Notes under the pieces: model-generated
The model's database searches: none
Told to the model about the DNA's origin: nothing
What the model saw: only the letters and a program-made list of their open reading frames with translations
Shown: piece after piece, positions 31,130 to 40,368 of the stretch
Numbering within the stretch: position 1 is the first letter of the stretch
How the letters are laid out: each line of letters starts with the position of its first letter
Origin: Yersinia pekkanenii
Lineage (GTDB): Bacteria > Pseudomonadota > Gammaproteobacteria > Enterobacterales > Enterobacteriaceae
NCBI RefSeq assembly: GCF_001152565.1
Contig: NZ_CQAZ01000022.1
Span: forward strand, 26,436 to 90,435
DNA length: 64,000 nt
Reading direction: 5' to 3'
Position numbers and translations under genes: made by a program

Positions 31130-31148
31130 AGTAATGAGAATGCTTATT
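31130..31148 (-). promoter_or_regulatory. Fur box of the TonB receptor
   Basis: TAATGAGAATGCTTATTA matches about 13 of 19 positions of the Fur consensus (TAATGATAATCATTATC core). It lies about 35-50 bases upstream of the receptor start, where repressor would block the promoter. Confidence 0.7.
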
Positions 31149-31436
31149 ATAAGGATTAAGAATTATCCGTATAACATTGCTCAATGCAAGCATTTCTGCA
31201 ATTCAGTGCATAAATTCTTAGTTTTTTTTCATAGCGTAAATGGATTAAATAAAATATGTAATAGAGTTGATAACGAGAGGTAACGACATACGCGAGGATT
31301 GCCTGCTATCAGCAATCTACATCCTGGTTTTTACAAGGTTACGTTGCTCTATTTCCAGCAATTAGACCTTGGTCAAAATATCACTTTCAATGCTGTGATA
31401 TATAAATATCATCATCTAATCGATTGGAAAATAACT

Positions 31437-31715
31437 ATGCCATACTTTACGGTCAGTGTCGTTTTGCATAATGCAGTGGAAGGCGATTACGAGACTCTTA
31501 ATAAGAAAATGGTTGATGCCGGATTCACTCGTTTTATCGGCAGGGAGAAAGTATATAAACTACCTGAAGGAGAGTTCAATTACGGCAGTGGTACATTAAA
31601 CAAACAAGAAGTTGCTGATTTAGCACTGGAAATTGCCGAGGAGATAAGGTTTATACCCTCTATTTTGGTGACTGAGTCTGGGGGGAGAACTTGGCGAAAT
31701 CTGGATCTAAAATAA
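31437..31715 (+). CDS. Orphan GhoS-like protein (DUF2622)
   Basis: 92 residues beginning MPYFTVSVVLHNAVEGDYE and ending LVTESGGRTWRNLDLK. The N-terminal strand, the YKLPEGEFNYGSG segment and the TESGGRTW end resemble the DUF2622/GhoS family, which includes the ferredoxin-fold RNase antitoxin of the GhoTS type V system. I start at the ATG at 31437; upstream codons in frame lack similarity. The binding site is weak (GGAAAATAAC). No GhoT-like small membrane toxin was seen within several hundred bases, so this is not a complete type V module. Function in this context is unknown. Confidence 0.7.
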   Translation: MPYFTVSVVLHNAVEGDYETLNKKMVDAGFTRFIGREKVYKLPEGEFNYGSGTLNKQEVADLALEIAEEIRFIPSILVTESGGRTWRNLDLK

Positions 31716-31998
31716 ACCTATTCTATTCTAAATATAAAAATCTACAAATTTGACTTAAGTTAACTGTTAATAACATACCAGGGAATACTGTGCTTTCTAT
31801 ATTAATATAATGATAAAAACCGCTTCCAAGAGAGTTTGATAACATTAACCCAAATTGGAATTGTTAAATATCAAATATGAATTTATATAAAATTAACGGC
31901 CCGGCTCCTGTCAGGCCAATAATATATTCACTATTGGCCACTCGCTGACCCTGTTACTTGAAGCACCCACGTTGCTGACAGCCCTTACCCACGGTGCA
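31716..31998. other. Intergenic region with an inverted repeat
   Basis: 283 bases without a gene. GGCCAATA (31914-31921) pairs with TATTGGCC (31932-31939), a small hairpin near the rlmA end; the surrounding segment looks repeat-derived but I cannot name the element. Confidence 0.4.
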
Positions 31999-32832
31999 TC
32001 ACGGCTCGGAAGGCTCTTCGTTGCGGCGATGCAATGCGATGACAAAATCGGTTTCGCAGGTAAAAGTTTGACAAGCAGCCAGCTCCTGCCCTGTTTCGAT
32101 CGATGCTCTCCAGGCAAAAGGTGTCATCTGCAATAAATTGAAACCCTGCTTACCCGTGAGCTTCATTTCATAGGTCAGTCTTTCGCTGCTAACCCATTCA
32201 AACCCTTCCAGATGCTCTTCAGCATCATCATGGAGCTGGACTTGTGAGTAAATCAGCGCTTTTAACTGGTAGAGATGACGTGGTCCGGGAGCAACCGTGA
32301 CTACAATTCCGCCGGGCTTCACGGTTCGGGCCAATTCCGCCGCTTTGCAAGGCGCATAAATACGTAATACCGCATCAAGAGAACCCTTGGCAAAGGGTAA
32401 CCGATGGCTGGAAGCGACACAGAAACTCACCTGATGATAACGTTTGGCACCATACCTTACTGCGACTTTTGCAACATCCAAACCGAAAACAGCCATCTGA
32501 CGCTGCCGATTTAACCTGTCTGCCACCGCAGCAGTGTAATAACCTTCACCACAACCGATATCCAGCAGCATAGTGGCATCCTGAGGTAGCGCGGTGTCCA
32601 GAATCTCAGACACCCGTTGCTGCAAAGCTTGATAATAACCTGCATCAAGAAATGCCCGCCGAGCCTGCATCATCTCTGGGCTATCTCCAGGTTGTTTTGA
32701 TCCCTTATGCTGCACCGGCATTAAATTGACGTAACCCTCTTTGGCACAATCAAATTGATGATTATTGCTGCAACACCATTGCTGCTGAGTTAGCTGCAAG
32801 GCCTGATGACAAAGGGGGCACTGATAAGGCAT
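31999..32832 (-). CDS. rlmA: 23S rRNA (guanine-N1)-methyltransferase RlmA
   Basis: Methylates G745 of 23S rRNA. 277 residues: an N-terminal zinc site (CPLCHQAL, then CCSNNHQFD), [20 protein letters not shown], the SAM loop [11 protein letters not shown] and [13 protein letters not shown]. The start ATG at 32832 gives the family N-terminus MPYQCPLC; twelve upstream in-frame codons lack similarity. Confidence 0.94.
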   Translation of the reverse strand: MPYQCPLCHQALQLTQQQWCCSNNHQFDCAKEGYVNLMPVQHKGSKQPGDSPEMMQARRAFLDAGYYQALQQRVSEILDTALPQDATMLLDIGCGEGYYTAAVADRLNRQRQMAVFGLDVAKVAVRYGAKRYHQVSFCVASSHRLPFAKGSLDAVLRIYAPCKAAELARTVKPGGIVVTVAPGPRHLYQLKALIYSQVQLHDDAEEHLEGFEWVSSERLTYEMKLTGKQGFNLLQMTPFAWRASIETGQELAACQTFTCETDFVIALHRRNEEPSEP

Positions 32833-32952
32833 GGTTGAGGTTCCAGATAACAGATAAATAACCGCCAAAATCGCGGACAGAGACGGCTGTTAGTCTAAAG
32901 AAGCACTTCTGCTGTTGCAAGCCACGGTTTAACTCTGCTATTTACCTGAATG

Positions 32953-34662
32953 TTAGCTATGGCTAACGATACCGACGGGGATAGCGTCAGGTTCAACGTT
33001 CATGGTCCGCAAAATTTGCCCCATAATGTCGCTAAATACTGGAGCCGAAACCGCCCCACCATAGTATTTCCCCCCTTGTGGATTGTTAATCACCACCACC
33101 AAAGCAAAACGGGGCTGACTGGCAGGAGCAACGCCTGCGGTATAAGCCACATACTTATCAATATACTGGCCATTTGGCCCAATCTTCTTGGCGGTACCGG
33201 TTTTGACTGCAACCCGATATCCCCTTACCGCCGCTTTCACCCCGCCGCCGCCAGGCAATGCCACACTCTCCATCATATGTTCAACCTGCCGTACCAGCGC
33301 CTCAGATAATATCCGTTGCCCCAGAACCGGAGGATCAACTTTCGTAATCGATAATGGCCGATAGATCCCGAAACTACCGATAGTGGCATATACCCGAGCC
33401 AGTTGCAGCGGGGTCACCATCAGGCCATAACCGAAGGAGAATGTTGCGCGATCCAGATCACTCCAGCGTTGCCGATGTGGCATCAAGCCACTGCTTTCGC
33501 CGGTAAGCCCCAACTTCGTTGGCTTCCCCAAACCAAACAGTGTGTAAGTTTCCATTAGTGCGGAGGCTGGCATTGCCAGCGCCAAACGAGATACGCCGAC
33601 ATCACTCGATTTTTGCAAGACTCCGGTCAAAGACAGCGCCGGATAAAACCCCACATCTTTGATTTGATGGCCACTAAGTATATAGGGATGAGTATCCAGC
33701 ACGCTGTCAGGCTTAACCAAGTGACGCTGTAACGCCGTCATGACCACCATCGGTTTAACGGTTGAACCCGGCTCAAAAATGTCGCTGATCGCCCGATTAC
33801 GGAAATTCTCCTCGGGGGTAGCCGCCCGGTTATTGGGATTAAAGGTCGGGTAGTTAGCCATCGCCAAGATTTCACCGGTATTAACATCAATAACCACCGC
33901 TGAACCGGAATCTGCCTTATTGAGTATCACAGCATTGGTCAGCGCATGTGATGTTTCCGCTTGCAACCGCTCATCAATACTGAGCTCAACATTCTGCCCT
34001 GGATGGCTGTCAGTAGAAGAAATATCCTCAACCACTCGACCAAATCGGTCTTTACGCACCACCCTACTGCCTGCGGTGCCACTTAGCAGCGAATTGAAAC
34101 TCTTTTCGACACCTTCAATACCCTGATCGTCAATATTAGTAAAACCGACCAGATTAGCAGCAACGTCGCCAGAGGGATAAAACCGCCTTGATTCTGCTTT
34201 TGTCTCAATGCCGGGCAGCTTCAGCCGTTGAATATATTCAGCCACATTCGGTTCAACTTGCCTGGCCAGATAGATAAAACGGGCATTGGGATTTTGATTT
34301 ATGCGATGGATTAATTGGCCCATTGGCATACTGAGTTGCTGTGCCAATGCCTGCCAACGTTCGGAAGCCCCGATGCCGCCGTTCTCTAAGACTGTTTTTG
34401 GATCAGCCCAAATGGCTTCAACCGGGACACTGACTGCCAGTGGATGCCCGTTACGATCAGTAATCATGCCACGCGTATTCGGTGTTGCAACCACACGAAC
34501 TGAACGCATGTCCTCTTCTTTTACTAGCGGATCAGGCTCGATAATTTGTAGCCAGGCAACCCGTGCAAGCAGACCCAAAAGTGAAATTAAAATACAACCG
34601 CATAACAAGCCAAAGCGCCAACGAATAAAATTGTTACTGTCAGTTTTTGGTCTGGAAATCAT
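32953..34662 (-). CDS. FtsI-family PBP3 paralog (class B transpeptidase), SxD second motif
   Basis: A 569-residue class B penicillin-binding protein very like FtsI: short cytosolic tail, one membrane anchor (about residues 15-38), pedestal domain, and transpeptidase domain with the nucleophile in EPGSTVKP (Ser about 300) and KTGTAKK (about 487). The middle motif reads KSSDVGVS, where E. coli FtsI has SSN. The true ftsI lies in the mra/dcw cluster of enterobacteria, so this is a second copy; in Salmonella the paralog PBP3SAL lies near rlmA and works at acidic pH, a probable counterpart. I start at 34662 (MISRPKTDS) after AGGATTGATCTTA. Confidence 0.9.
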   Translation of the reverse strand: MISRPKTDSNNFIRWRFGLLCGCILISLLGLLARVAWLQIIEPDPLVKEEDMRSVRVVATPNTRGMITDRNGHPLAVSVPVEAIWADPKTVLENGGIGASERWQALAQQLSMPMGQLIHRINQNPNARFIYLARQVEPNVAEYIQRLKLPGIETKAESRRFYPSGDVAANLVGFTNIDDQGIEGVEKSFNSLLSGTAGSRVVRKDRFGRVVEDISSTDSHPGQNVELSIDERLQAETSHALTNAVILNKADSGSAVVIDVNTGEILAMANYPTFNPNNRAATPEENFRNRAISDIFEPGSTVKPMVVMTALQRHLVKPDSVLDTHPYILSGHQIKDVGFYPALSLTGVLQKSSDVGVSRLALAMPASALMETYTLFGLGKPTKLGLTGESSGLMPHRQRWSDLDRATFSFGYGLMVTPLQLARVYATIGSFGIYRPLSITKVDPPVLGQRILSEALVRQVEHMMESVALPGGGGVKAAVRGYRVAVKTGTAKKIGPNGQYIDKYVAYTAGVAPASQPRFALVVVINNPQGGKYYGGAVSAPVFSDIMGQILRTMNVEPDAIPVGIVSHS

Positions 34663-34864
34663 TAAGATCAATCCTGGATAGTCGCATGTATCATCGTCGC
34701 CATTAAACCCTATTCTCCGCTCCAACCGGGGGTAAAACAGTGATACAAGATGCGTTATTTTGCAACAATTCGCTAACGACGCCTTAAAAGAAATAGCGAC
34801 TGGTCAATAAGTTAAAAAACGGTTTACACTGAATGGCGTACTTTCTCTTCATTAGGTAAGTCCT

Positions 34865-35584
34865 ATGACGGATTTCTCACCACAACTCAGCCGAATCGGC
34901 GCTATTTGCCACGGTTTTGGCAATAAATCGGCCCTACTCCCTCCCTGCCTCCAACCTTATCAGGCTTCACAAGCGAACAAAAAGCAGGTTCATGGCACCA
35001 CCATTATCGATGTGGCAGAATCAAGGCAAGAGTGTGGCGAAGCCGATGGTCTCTATACCACTCAACCCGGTATTTTATTAACGGTACTGACCGCGGATTG
35101 CCTACCGGTTATTTTCAGCCAGCGGCAAGGAAAAGGAATTGCAGTCGTCCATGCCGGTTGGCGCGGATTGTTAGATGGCATTATCTTACAGATGGTTGAA
35201 CGTATTGCCCGTGATGACGACCCGGCAAATTGGCTCGCCGCCATAGGGCCTGCCGCCCGATCTTGCTGTTATGAAGTTAATGAAGAACTGGTTGAACGAT
35301 TTATTAACCAATTGCCGCTGGCAAAAAATATTATTTCGCCTCGTTTCCGCCACCTCAATTTAGCGGCGATTGCAGAACACCAATTGCGCGGGGCCGGCAT
35401 TCATCAAGTTGATCGGGTAGGCAGTTGTACGCTATGCACCACCGCGCAATATGCTGAGGGTGATAACGAAAGTCACTTCAAATACACCAGCTTCCGCCGA
35501 ACCAGCCAACAACAAGCTATTGACCCAACCCATCCCGGCATTAAAGGCCGAAATCAGTATTCAGGTTTAATTATCTTGCCTTAA
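34865..35584 (+). CDS. PgeF/YfiH paralog (multicopper polyphenol oxidase/laccase-domain family)
   Basis: A 239-residue member of the YfiH (DUF152) fold. Conserved metal and catalytic ligands are visible: QVHG near residue 41, TADCLPV with the conserved Cys, and AVVHAGWRG. In E. coli the related PgeF corrects muramyl precursors carrying L-Ser in place of L-Ala. That gene normally lies beside rluD, so this copy next to an FtsI paralog is likely a second member. It is divergent from the FtsI paralog and convergent with cspC. AGGTAAGTCCT precedes the ATG. Confidence 0.85.
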   Translation: MTDFSPQLSRIGAICHGFGNKSALLPPCLQPYQASQANKKQVHGTTIIDVAESRQECGEADGLYTTQPGILLTVLTADCLPVIFSQRQGKGIAVVHAGWRGLLDGIILQMVERIARDDDPANWLAAIGPAARSCCYEVNEELVERFINQLPLAKNIISPRFRHLNLAAIAEHQLRGAGIHQVDRVGSCTLCTTAQYAEGDNESHFKYTSFRRTSQQQAIDPTHPGIKGRNQYSGLIILP

Positions 35585-35616
35585 CTGACAGGTTACGGTT
35601 GTACCACTGTTGAGAC

Positions 35617-35647
35617 AAAAAAACCCGCACAGAGGCGGGTTTTTACA
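35617..35647. terminator. Bidirectional terminator between the PgeF paralog and cspC
   Basis: Perfect nine-bp stem AAAACCCGC / GCGGGTTTT with an ACAGAG loop, A-rich on the left and T-rich on the right. Confidence 0.9.
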
Positions 35648-35660
35648 GCAAAAGAGCTGA

Positions 35661-35870
35661 TTAGATTGCAGTAACGTTTACTGCAGACGGACCTTTCTGA
35701 CCGTCTTGGATTTCGAACTCTACGTTCTGGCCTTCAGCCAAGGTTTTGAAACCATTACCTTGGATTGCAGAGAAATGCACGAACACATCTTTGCTGCCGT
35801 CAGCTGGAGTGATGAAACCGAAACCTTTAGACTCGTTGAACCACTTAACTTGACCTTTGATCTTTGCCAT
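35661..35870 (-). CDS. cspC: Cold-shock-domain protein CspC
   Basis: 69-residue RNA chaperone and transcript stabiliser. The sequence differs from E. coli CspC at about one position. RNP1 KGFGFITP and RNP2 VFVHFSAI are intact. GGAAATACTCAAG precedes the ATG. It is 42 bases downstream of yobF on the same strand, a pair also found in E. coli. Confidence 0.97.
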   Translation of the reverse strand: MAKIKGQVKWFNESKGFGFITPADGSKDVFVHFSAIQGNGFKTLAEGQNVEFEIQDGQKGPSAVNVTAI

Positions 35871-35912
35871 CTTGAGTATTTCCTTTGGATTGTTTAACTC
35901 GCCCGTAGGCGT

Positions 35913-36029
35913 TTACATAGACAAACTAGAGTCGTTACTGCTTGAGGCACTAAGATAAGGATCGGCAGAGAAGCGGTATTCAACGCTAACGTCTTTACTC
36001 AGAACTTCTTTACTGAAAATGCCACACAT
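35913..36029 (-). CDS. yobF: Small stress-linked protein YobF
   Basis: 38-residue protein (39 codons) starting [20 protein letters not shown], with the YobF pattern and YSA-like [11 protein letters not shown] tail. E. coli YobF is a heat/stress-induced small protein made from the yobF-cspC transcript; function unknown. The gene is too short for usual length cutoffs. Confidence 0.9.
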   Translation of the reverse strand: MCGIFSKEVLSKDVSVEYRFSADPYLSASSSNDSSLSM

Positions 36030-37012
36030 ATACAGAACTGTACCTCGTTTTACCCATATGCGTTATCACATACTCTGTATTCGATGGCAAGCCATTTTTA
36101 ATCAGGGGTGAACCTGTCGCACATATTTGAAACGGTTGATCATAAACAACGCGAAAATATGCTAAAACTTGTTGAAGGTCATCGTATTTTCTGCTCTATT
36201 TTTTTATACTGTCTTATCCCGCTTTCTTCCTTGTTTTTAACATTTACGCTAACATTTTTTATAATACTGCTTACGTGGATACCCGATGGTTTCCACCCTG
36301 GCACACGACAGAAAGTCGTGATGCTATAAAATTTATTAGCATTAAATATATAATAATTGAATATATCGACCCTGCCGCATCGGCATCTCTCACTCACTAT
36401 CGAGATACTCTCACGCCTTCATACAATGAAGTTAAATCCTTACTTAACATCATGTTATAGCCAGTATTCATTGGTACAGAAAGGCCATAACTCTCTTATT
36501 TATCGACTTAATATGAAGAGAGAAATGAAAAACCTATAATTGGTAAAAAAAGAGAGGTCTGGTTATAAATAAATGTAAATTAAAATACGCACCTCAATGC
36601 AGAAGCGTTAATTCTATCAATAGTATTTGAGCGTGCCATATCGGTGCAGTAATTTTCCGGGGCTAACAAGATCGCACCAGAAAAGTGCATTCCCACTTTA
36701 TTTAACTCGCATGAATATATTGAAAATCATACATCATGGGGTAATTGACCACGGTAAAACCATCCCAAATCATCCGTACTTAAAAATACACATCCAGATA
36801 CCCTTGGATTTTTCTTAATTATAAAATCTAACCACCCAACTGGGCAGTTGAAAACTCCATATTACTTTCCGTTATAGAACCGTTTAGGTTCGAGCTTATA
36901 ATCTCTGCATAATTATAAATAATGCATTAACTGTCATTAGTTTCGATAAGTACAAAGATTATCTGATGCACAGAAATCTTATTTCATCTTATCAGCATCA
37001 GAGATTCACAAC
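36030..37012. other. Long intergenic region between yobF and pagP
   Basis: 983 bases, AT-rich. A GTG-started frame at 36108-36329 encodes a hydrophobic segment, but its putative binding site overlaps the start codon, so I do not accept it. A small hairpin CACGAC/GTCGTG lies at 36304-36320. A PhoP-box-like CGTTTAGGTTCGAGCTTA at 36881-36898 upstream of pagP is suggestive only. This region may be hit by transfer or gene loss, because yebO follows yobF directly in E. coli. Confidence 0.5.
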
Positions 37013-37627
37013 ATGAATTGTAAACGTATTATCAGCACCTGTATTTTTAGTGGTTTGTGGTGGAGCCTGGCCCCAACCGTTCTGGCGGATGATAAATATC
37101 GAGCGGTACAAGCCTCTCAAGATCAGAAGCTTGAGCAACCAACAGTTGATGGCAACTTGTGGCAACGCCTGATGGGCAACATATCACTCACCTGGGTCTC
37201 GCCAAACCAAGAGCTGTATATCCCGCTGAATACCTGGCATAACCGCTGGACCTATGATAATGACAAGATAGAGTCATACAATGAGAGACCCTGGGGTATT
37301 GGCTATGGTAAGTATCGCTATGATGAAGATAACAACTGGCATGCAGTGTATGCGATGGCATTTATGGATTCACACAATAGAGTTGAACCCATTATAGGTT
37401 ATGGCTATCAAAAAATGTGGATCCCGGGTGAGGTCGATGGCTGGCGCTTTGGTATTGGCTTCACTGCCAGTATTACCGCGCGTCATGAATATCTTTACAT
37501 TCCTATCCCCTTGCCACTGCCACTGTTCTCTATTGAATATAATAGGTTTGCCTTACAAACTACCTATATTCCTGGTACTTATAATAATGGAAATGTCTTG
37601 TTTACCTGGCTACGCTGGCAATTTTAA
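37013..37627 (+). CDS. pagP: Lipid A palmitoyltransferase PagP
   Basis: Outer-membrane eight-stranded beta-barrel enzyme that adds palmitate from phospholipid to lipid A, strengthening resistance to cationic peptides. The 204-residue precursor has a signal peptide ending PTVLA. Catalytic residues fit the family: His in NTWHNRW, Asp-Ser in AFMDSHN. The family end FTWLRWQF and TYIPGTYNNGNV are present. In other species it is under PhoP control. mgrB, another PhoP target, lies 3 kb away here. Start ATG 37013. Confidence 0.94.
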   Translation: MNCKRIISTCIFSGLWWSLAPTVLADDKYRAVQASQDQKLEQPTVDGNLWQRLMGNISLTWVSPNQELYIPLNTWHNRWTYDNDKIESYNERPWGIGYGKYRYDEDNNWHAVYAMAFMDSHNRVEPIIGYGYQKMWIPGEVDGWRFGIGFTASITARHEYLYIPIPLPLPLFSIEYNRFALQTTYIPGTYNNGNVLFTWLRWQF

Positions 37628-37812
37628 TTGGATCTATTAATTATCCGTACACTAAAAATGGTTATATGCGACTGTTAAGAATTAATCTCAATTAACGTTA
37701 ATTGCGCCAAAAAGGTGCAATGATTCTCACCTATTAGAATCCTACAAATTATCCACTTGATTTACAGGTGATTATTTAAACAATATATCACTCAGCATGG
37801 AGTTTTTTGATA

Positions 37813-37864
37813 AAAACAACCGGACCAGATTATTAATATAACTTAACTGTCCGGTTATTTTATC
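37813..37864. terminator. Terminator between pagP and the amino acid permease
   Basis: AACCGGACCAG pairs with CTGTCCGGTT (one bulged C), with T-rich sequence on both sides, so it can serve either convergent gene. Confidence 0.75.
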
Positions 37865-37880
37865 CTCGCACTACGACTTG

Positions 37881-39272
37881 TCAAACAACCTTTGTGTCAT
37901 TTACTTTTAGCACGTTATTCTTATGTTTCCGGCGAGTGAATATAAAACTACACCACAACAGCACGATCCATACTGGCATCATTAGCACTGAGATCTGAAT
38001 CCCCTCAGTAAAATACATAATGACCAGTATCAACGACAAAAACACCAGGCACAGATAATTACCATAAGGGTACCATAACGCTTTAAAGCGTGGTTCGACC
38101 CCTTCTTGCACTTTAGCTGCCCGGAATTTCAGGTGAGCTAAGCAAATCATCACCCAATTGATGACCAATGTTGATACCACCAGCGCCATGAGCAATTCAA
38201 ACGCTTTACCCGGCATGACATAGTTAATAACCACACCGGCGGAGGTCGCCAGCGCCGAGAGCGCAATTGACAAAATAGGCACCCCACGCTTATTAACCTT
38301 GGTCAGCAACTTGGGTGCATTCCCCTGAGAGGCCAGCCCAAATAGCATTCGGCTATTACAATAAACACCACTGTTGTAAACCGACAGTGCAGCGGTCAAG
38401 ACCACCACATTGAGGATTGTCGCGACCCAATGACTGTCTAACGCATGGAAGATCATCACAAAGGGGCTACCGCCTTCCACAACCTTACCCCATGGGTAAA
38501 GGGAGAGCAGTACCGTCAATGAACCGATATAAAAGATAAGGATACGGTAGACCACTTGATTGGTGGCTTTAGGAATACTATGTCGAGGATCTTCGGCTTC
38601 TGCGGCAGTAATACCCACCATCTCCAAGCCACCAAAAGAAAACATAATAATCGCCATCGCCATCACTAACCCACTAAGACCATGAGGCATAAAACCGCCC
38701 TGTGCCCAGAGGTTAGTAACAGAGGCACCCGGCCCACCAGATCCAGAAGCCAATAAATAAGCCCCGAATACAATCATACCGATAATAGCAACGACTTTGA
38801 TGATAGCGAACCAGAATTCAGTTTCGCCATACATGCGTACGTTAATCAGATTGATGGCATTGATTAAGACAAAGAACACTGCGGCTGAAACCCATGTCGG
38901 AATTTCCGGCCACCAATATTGAATATAAATACCCACGGCGGTCAATTCAGCCATACCGACCAGTATAAACATGGCCCAGTAGTTCCAGCCTGATAAGAAT
39001 CCGGCAAAATCGCCCCAGTATTTATAGGCGAAGTGGCTGAATGAGCCTGCGACAGGTTCCTCGACGACCATCTCACCAAGCTGACGCATGATAAGAAATG
39101 CGATAAAGCCACCGATGGCATAGCCTAATATCACCGAAGGGCCAGCCATCTTGATGGTCTGAGCTATTCCCAGAAATAACCCAGTACCAATCGCACCACC
39201 CAGCGCAATCAGTTGAATATGTCGATTCTTTAATCCGCGTTTTAGTGTTGAATCCTGCAACTGCTGTTCCAT
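37881..39272 (-). CDS. Aromatic amino acid permease (AroP/PheP type)
   Basis: APC-superfamily proton symporter for phenylalanine, tyrosine or tryptophan. 463 residues, about 12 membrane segments. It shows the shared AroP/PheP core LKNRHIQLIALGGAIGTGLFLG, RQLGEMVVEEPVAGSF and FSFGGLEMVGITAAEA; some stretches read like AroP (FMPHGLSGLVM), others like PheP (VGMAELTAVGIY), so I do not pick. I start at the ATG at 39272 after AGAGGATAGG; 33 upstream in-frame codons have no similarity. It lies in the insert between yobF and yebO. Confidence 0.9.
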   Translation of the reverse strand: MEQQLQDSTLKRGLKNRHIQLIALGGAIGTGLFLGIAQTIKMAGPSVILGYAIGGFIAFLIMRQLGEMVVEEPVAGSFSHFAYKYWGDFAGFLSGWNYWAMFILVGMAELTAVGIYIQYWWPEIPTWVSAAVFFVLINAINLINVRMYGETEFWFAIIKVVAIIGMIVFGAYLLASGSGGPGASVTNLWAQGGFMPHGLSGLVMAMAIIMFSFGGLEMVGITAAEAEDPRHSIPKATNQVVYRILIFYIGSLTVLLSLYPWGKVVEGGSPFVMIFHALDSHWVATILNVVVLTAALSVYNSGVYCNSRMLFGLASQGNAPKLLTKVNKRGVPILSIALSALATSAGVVINYVMPGKAFELLMALVVSTLVINWVMICLAHLKFRAAKVQEGVEPRFKALWYPYGNYLCLVFLSLILVIMYFTEGIQISVLMMPVWIVLLWCSFIFTRRKHKNNVLKVNDTKVV

Positions 39273-39417
39273 CCTATCCTCTGCCGCACCTATTACACAC
39301 TGGCGTGGTAAACAGCGCCTCTGTAAATGAATCTGCGGCGGTTTTTTAACACTTAAACCCGATTGCATCAAGGATAAAGGTGGTTAGCCAGCTACCGGAA
39401 TACGCCAATATTGACCA

Positions 39418-39717
39418 TCACACCTCCTGACTGAGCAGGTAGCAAATCATCGCCGCACGTAGTGGGCTCTGGCTATAAGCCTGCCATTCACCTTGTAGAT
39501 TGGTGATTCGGGCATTCCACTGATTATTGTCATTAATTTCAGGAGAGTAGAGGCCAATGTTATTGGCATAGATGATAGGCCATGCGTCAGAAGGGTTCTT
39601 ACAATAATCCTTACCTTTAATACCCCCGTACGGATACCATTTGTCGGGGTCTTCACCCGCAAGCAGAGCAATACTTCGGTTCACTTCACTGTCACTTTCT
39701 TCATACCATTTAATCAT
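39418..39717 (-). CDS. Phage NinX-like protein (DUF2591)
   Basis: 99 residues: YEESDSEVNRSIALLAG start, DAWPIIYANNIGLYSP and SPLRAAMICYLLSQ match the lambdoid-phage DUF2591/NinX pattern. Function unknown. It stands alone, with no other phage genes beside it. I start at ATG 39717, six bases after GGTGA. Confidence 0.7.
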   Translation of the reverse strand: MIKWYEESDSEVNRSIALLAGEDPDKWYPYGGIKGKDYCKNPSDAWPIIYANNIGLYSPEINDNNQWNARITNLQGEWQAYSQSPLRAAMICYLLSQEV

Positions 39718-39943
39718 TTGAATCACCGTTATCTTGAAACGTTCTGGCTACATTACGGCGAAAATAAGACGGATTTATGACAATCGACGCAGTTTACACT
39801 AACTTGATAAAGGGCAAACTAGCATCAGCAGGAAGATAAGGCAGGCCATACAGAGTAGTGAGTGTATTCTGACATGAAAGGGTATCATGCTTGGCTATAG
39901 GACCCCTGACACTGCCACCGACAGTGCCAGAATCGGTATAACG

Positions 39944-40219
39944 TTATCGCTCTGGGATAAAACCTTTAAAATCGAGAGGAGAAACGCTATCACTGTCATC
40001 TTGCTCACGACCGACACCCGTGGCATTTTCCAGTAATGCCTTAAGCAATTCTGTTTGCTGTTTTTGTTGTTCCACAATTTCGTGTAACAAGCGAATTTGT
40101 TCATTTGCTCTCACACTGGCACGGCTCAAAAAGAACCAGACTATCAAGAAAAAAATGACGGTAAGTAGCGATAAAGCGATTGGCGCGATACCTAACGCGC
40201 CCATAGTTGTATCTAACAT
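39944..40219 (-). CDS. yebO: YebO family membrane protein
   Basis: 91 residues: one N-terminal membrane segment (about 10-32) followed by a coiled-coil-like region ([21 protein letters not shown]) and a charged tail ending FIPER, the layout of E. coli YebO. Function unknown. AGGGGAGTCA precedes the ATG. Same order yebO-mgrB-yobH as in E. coli. Confidence 0.85.
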   Translation of the reverse strand: MLDTTMGALGIAPIALSLLTVIFFLIVWFFLSRASVRANEQIRLLHEIVEQQKQQTELLKALLENATGVGREQDDSDSVSPLDFKGFIPER

Positions 40220-40368
40220 TGACTCCCCTATTACATGCGTGACAAGGACACTATCTTATCACTCTGCCCACAGCAAAGGTGAATGAGAGAAGATAATTAA
40301 CAATCAATAACGATAAACTACAGTAATAGTTATTAATGGTTATTATATTCAAGGGCAATAAATAACCC

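Noticed and set aside
31716..31998. Possible ghoT toxin gene next to the GhoS-like ORF
   Set aside because: Scanning both strands showed no 50-60 codon hydrophobic ORF with a binding site.
36108..36329. GTG-started frame with a hydrophobic stretch between yobF and pagP
   Set aside because: The only AG-rich site overlaps the start codon, the sequence is AT-biased, and no homolog is recognised.
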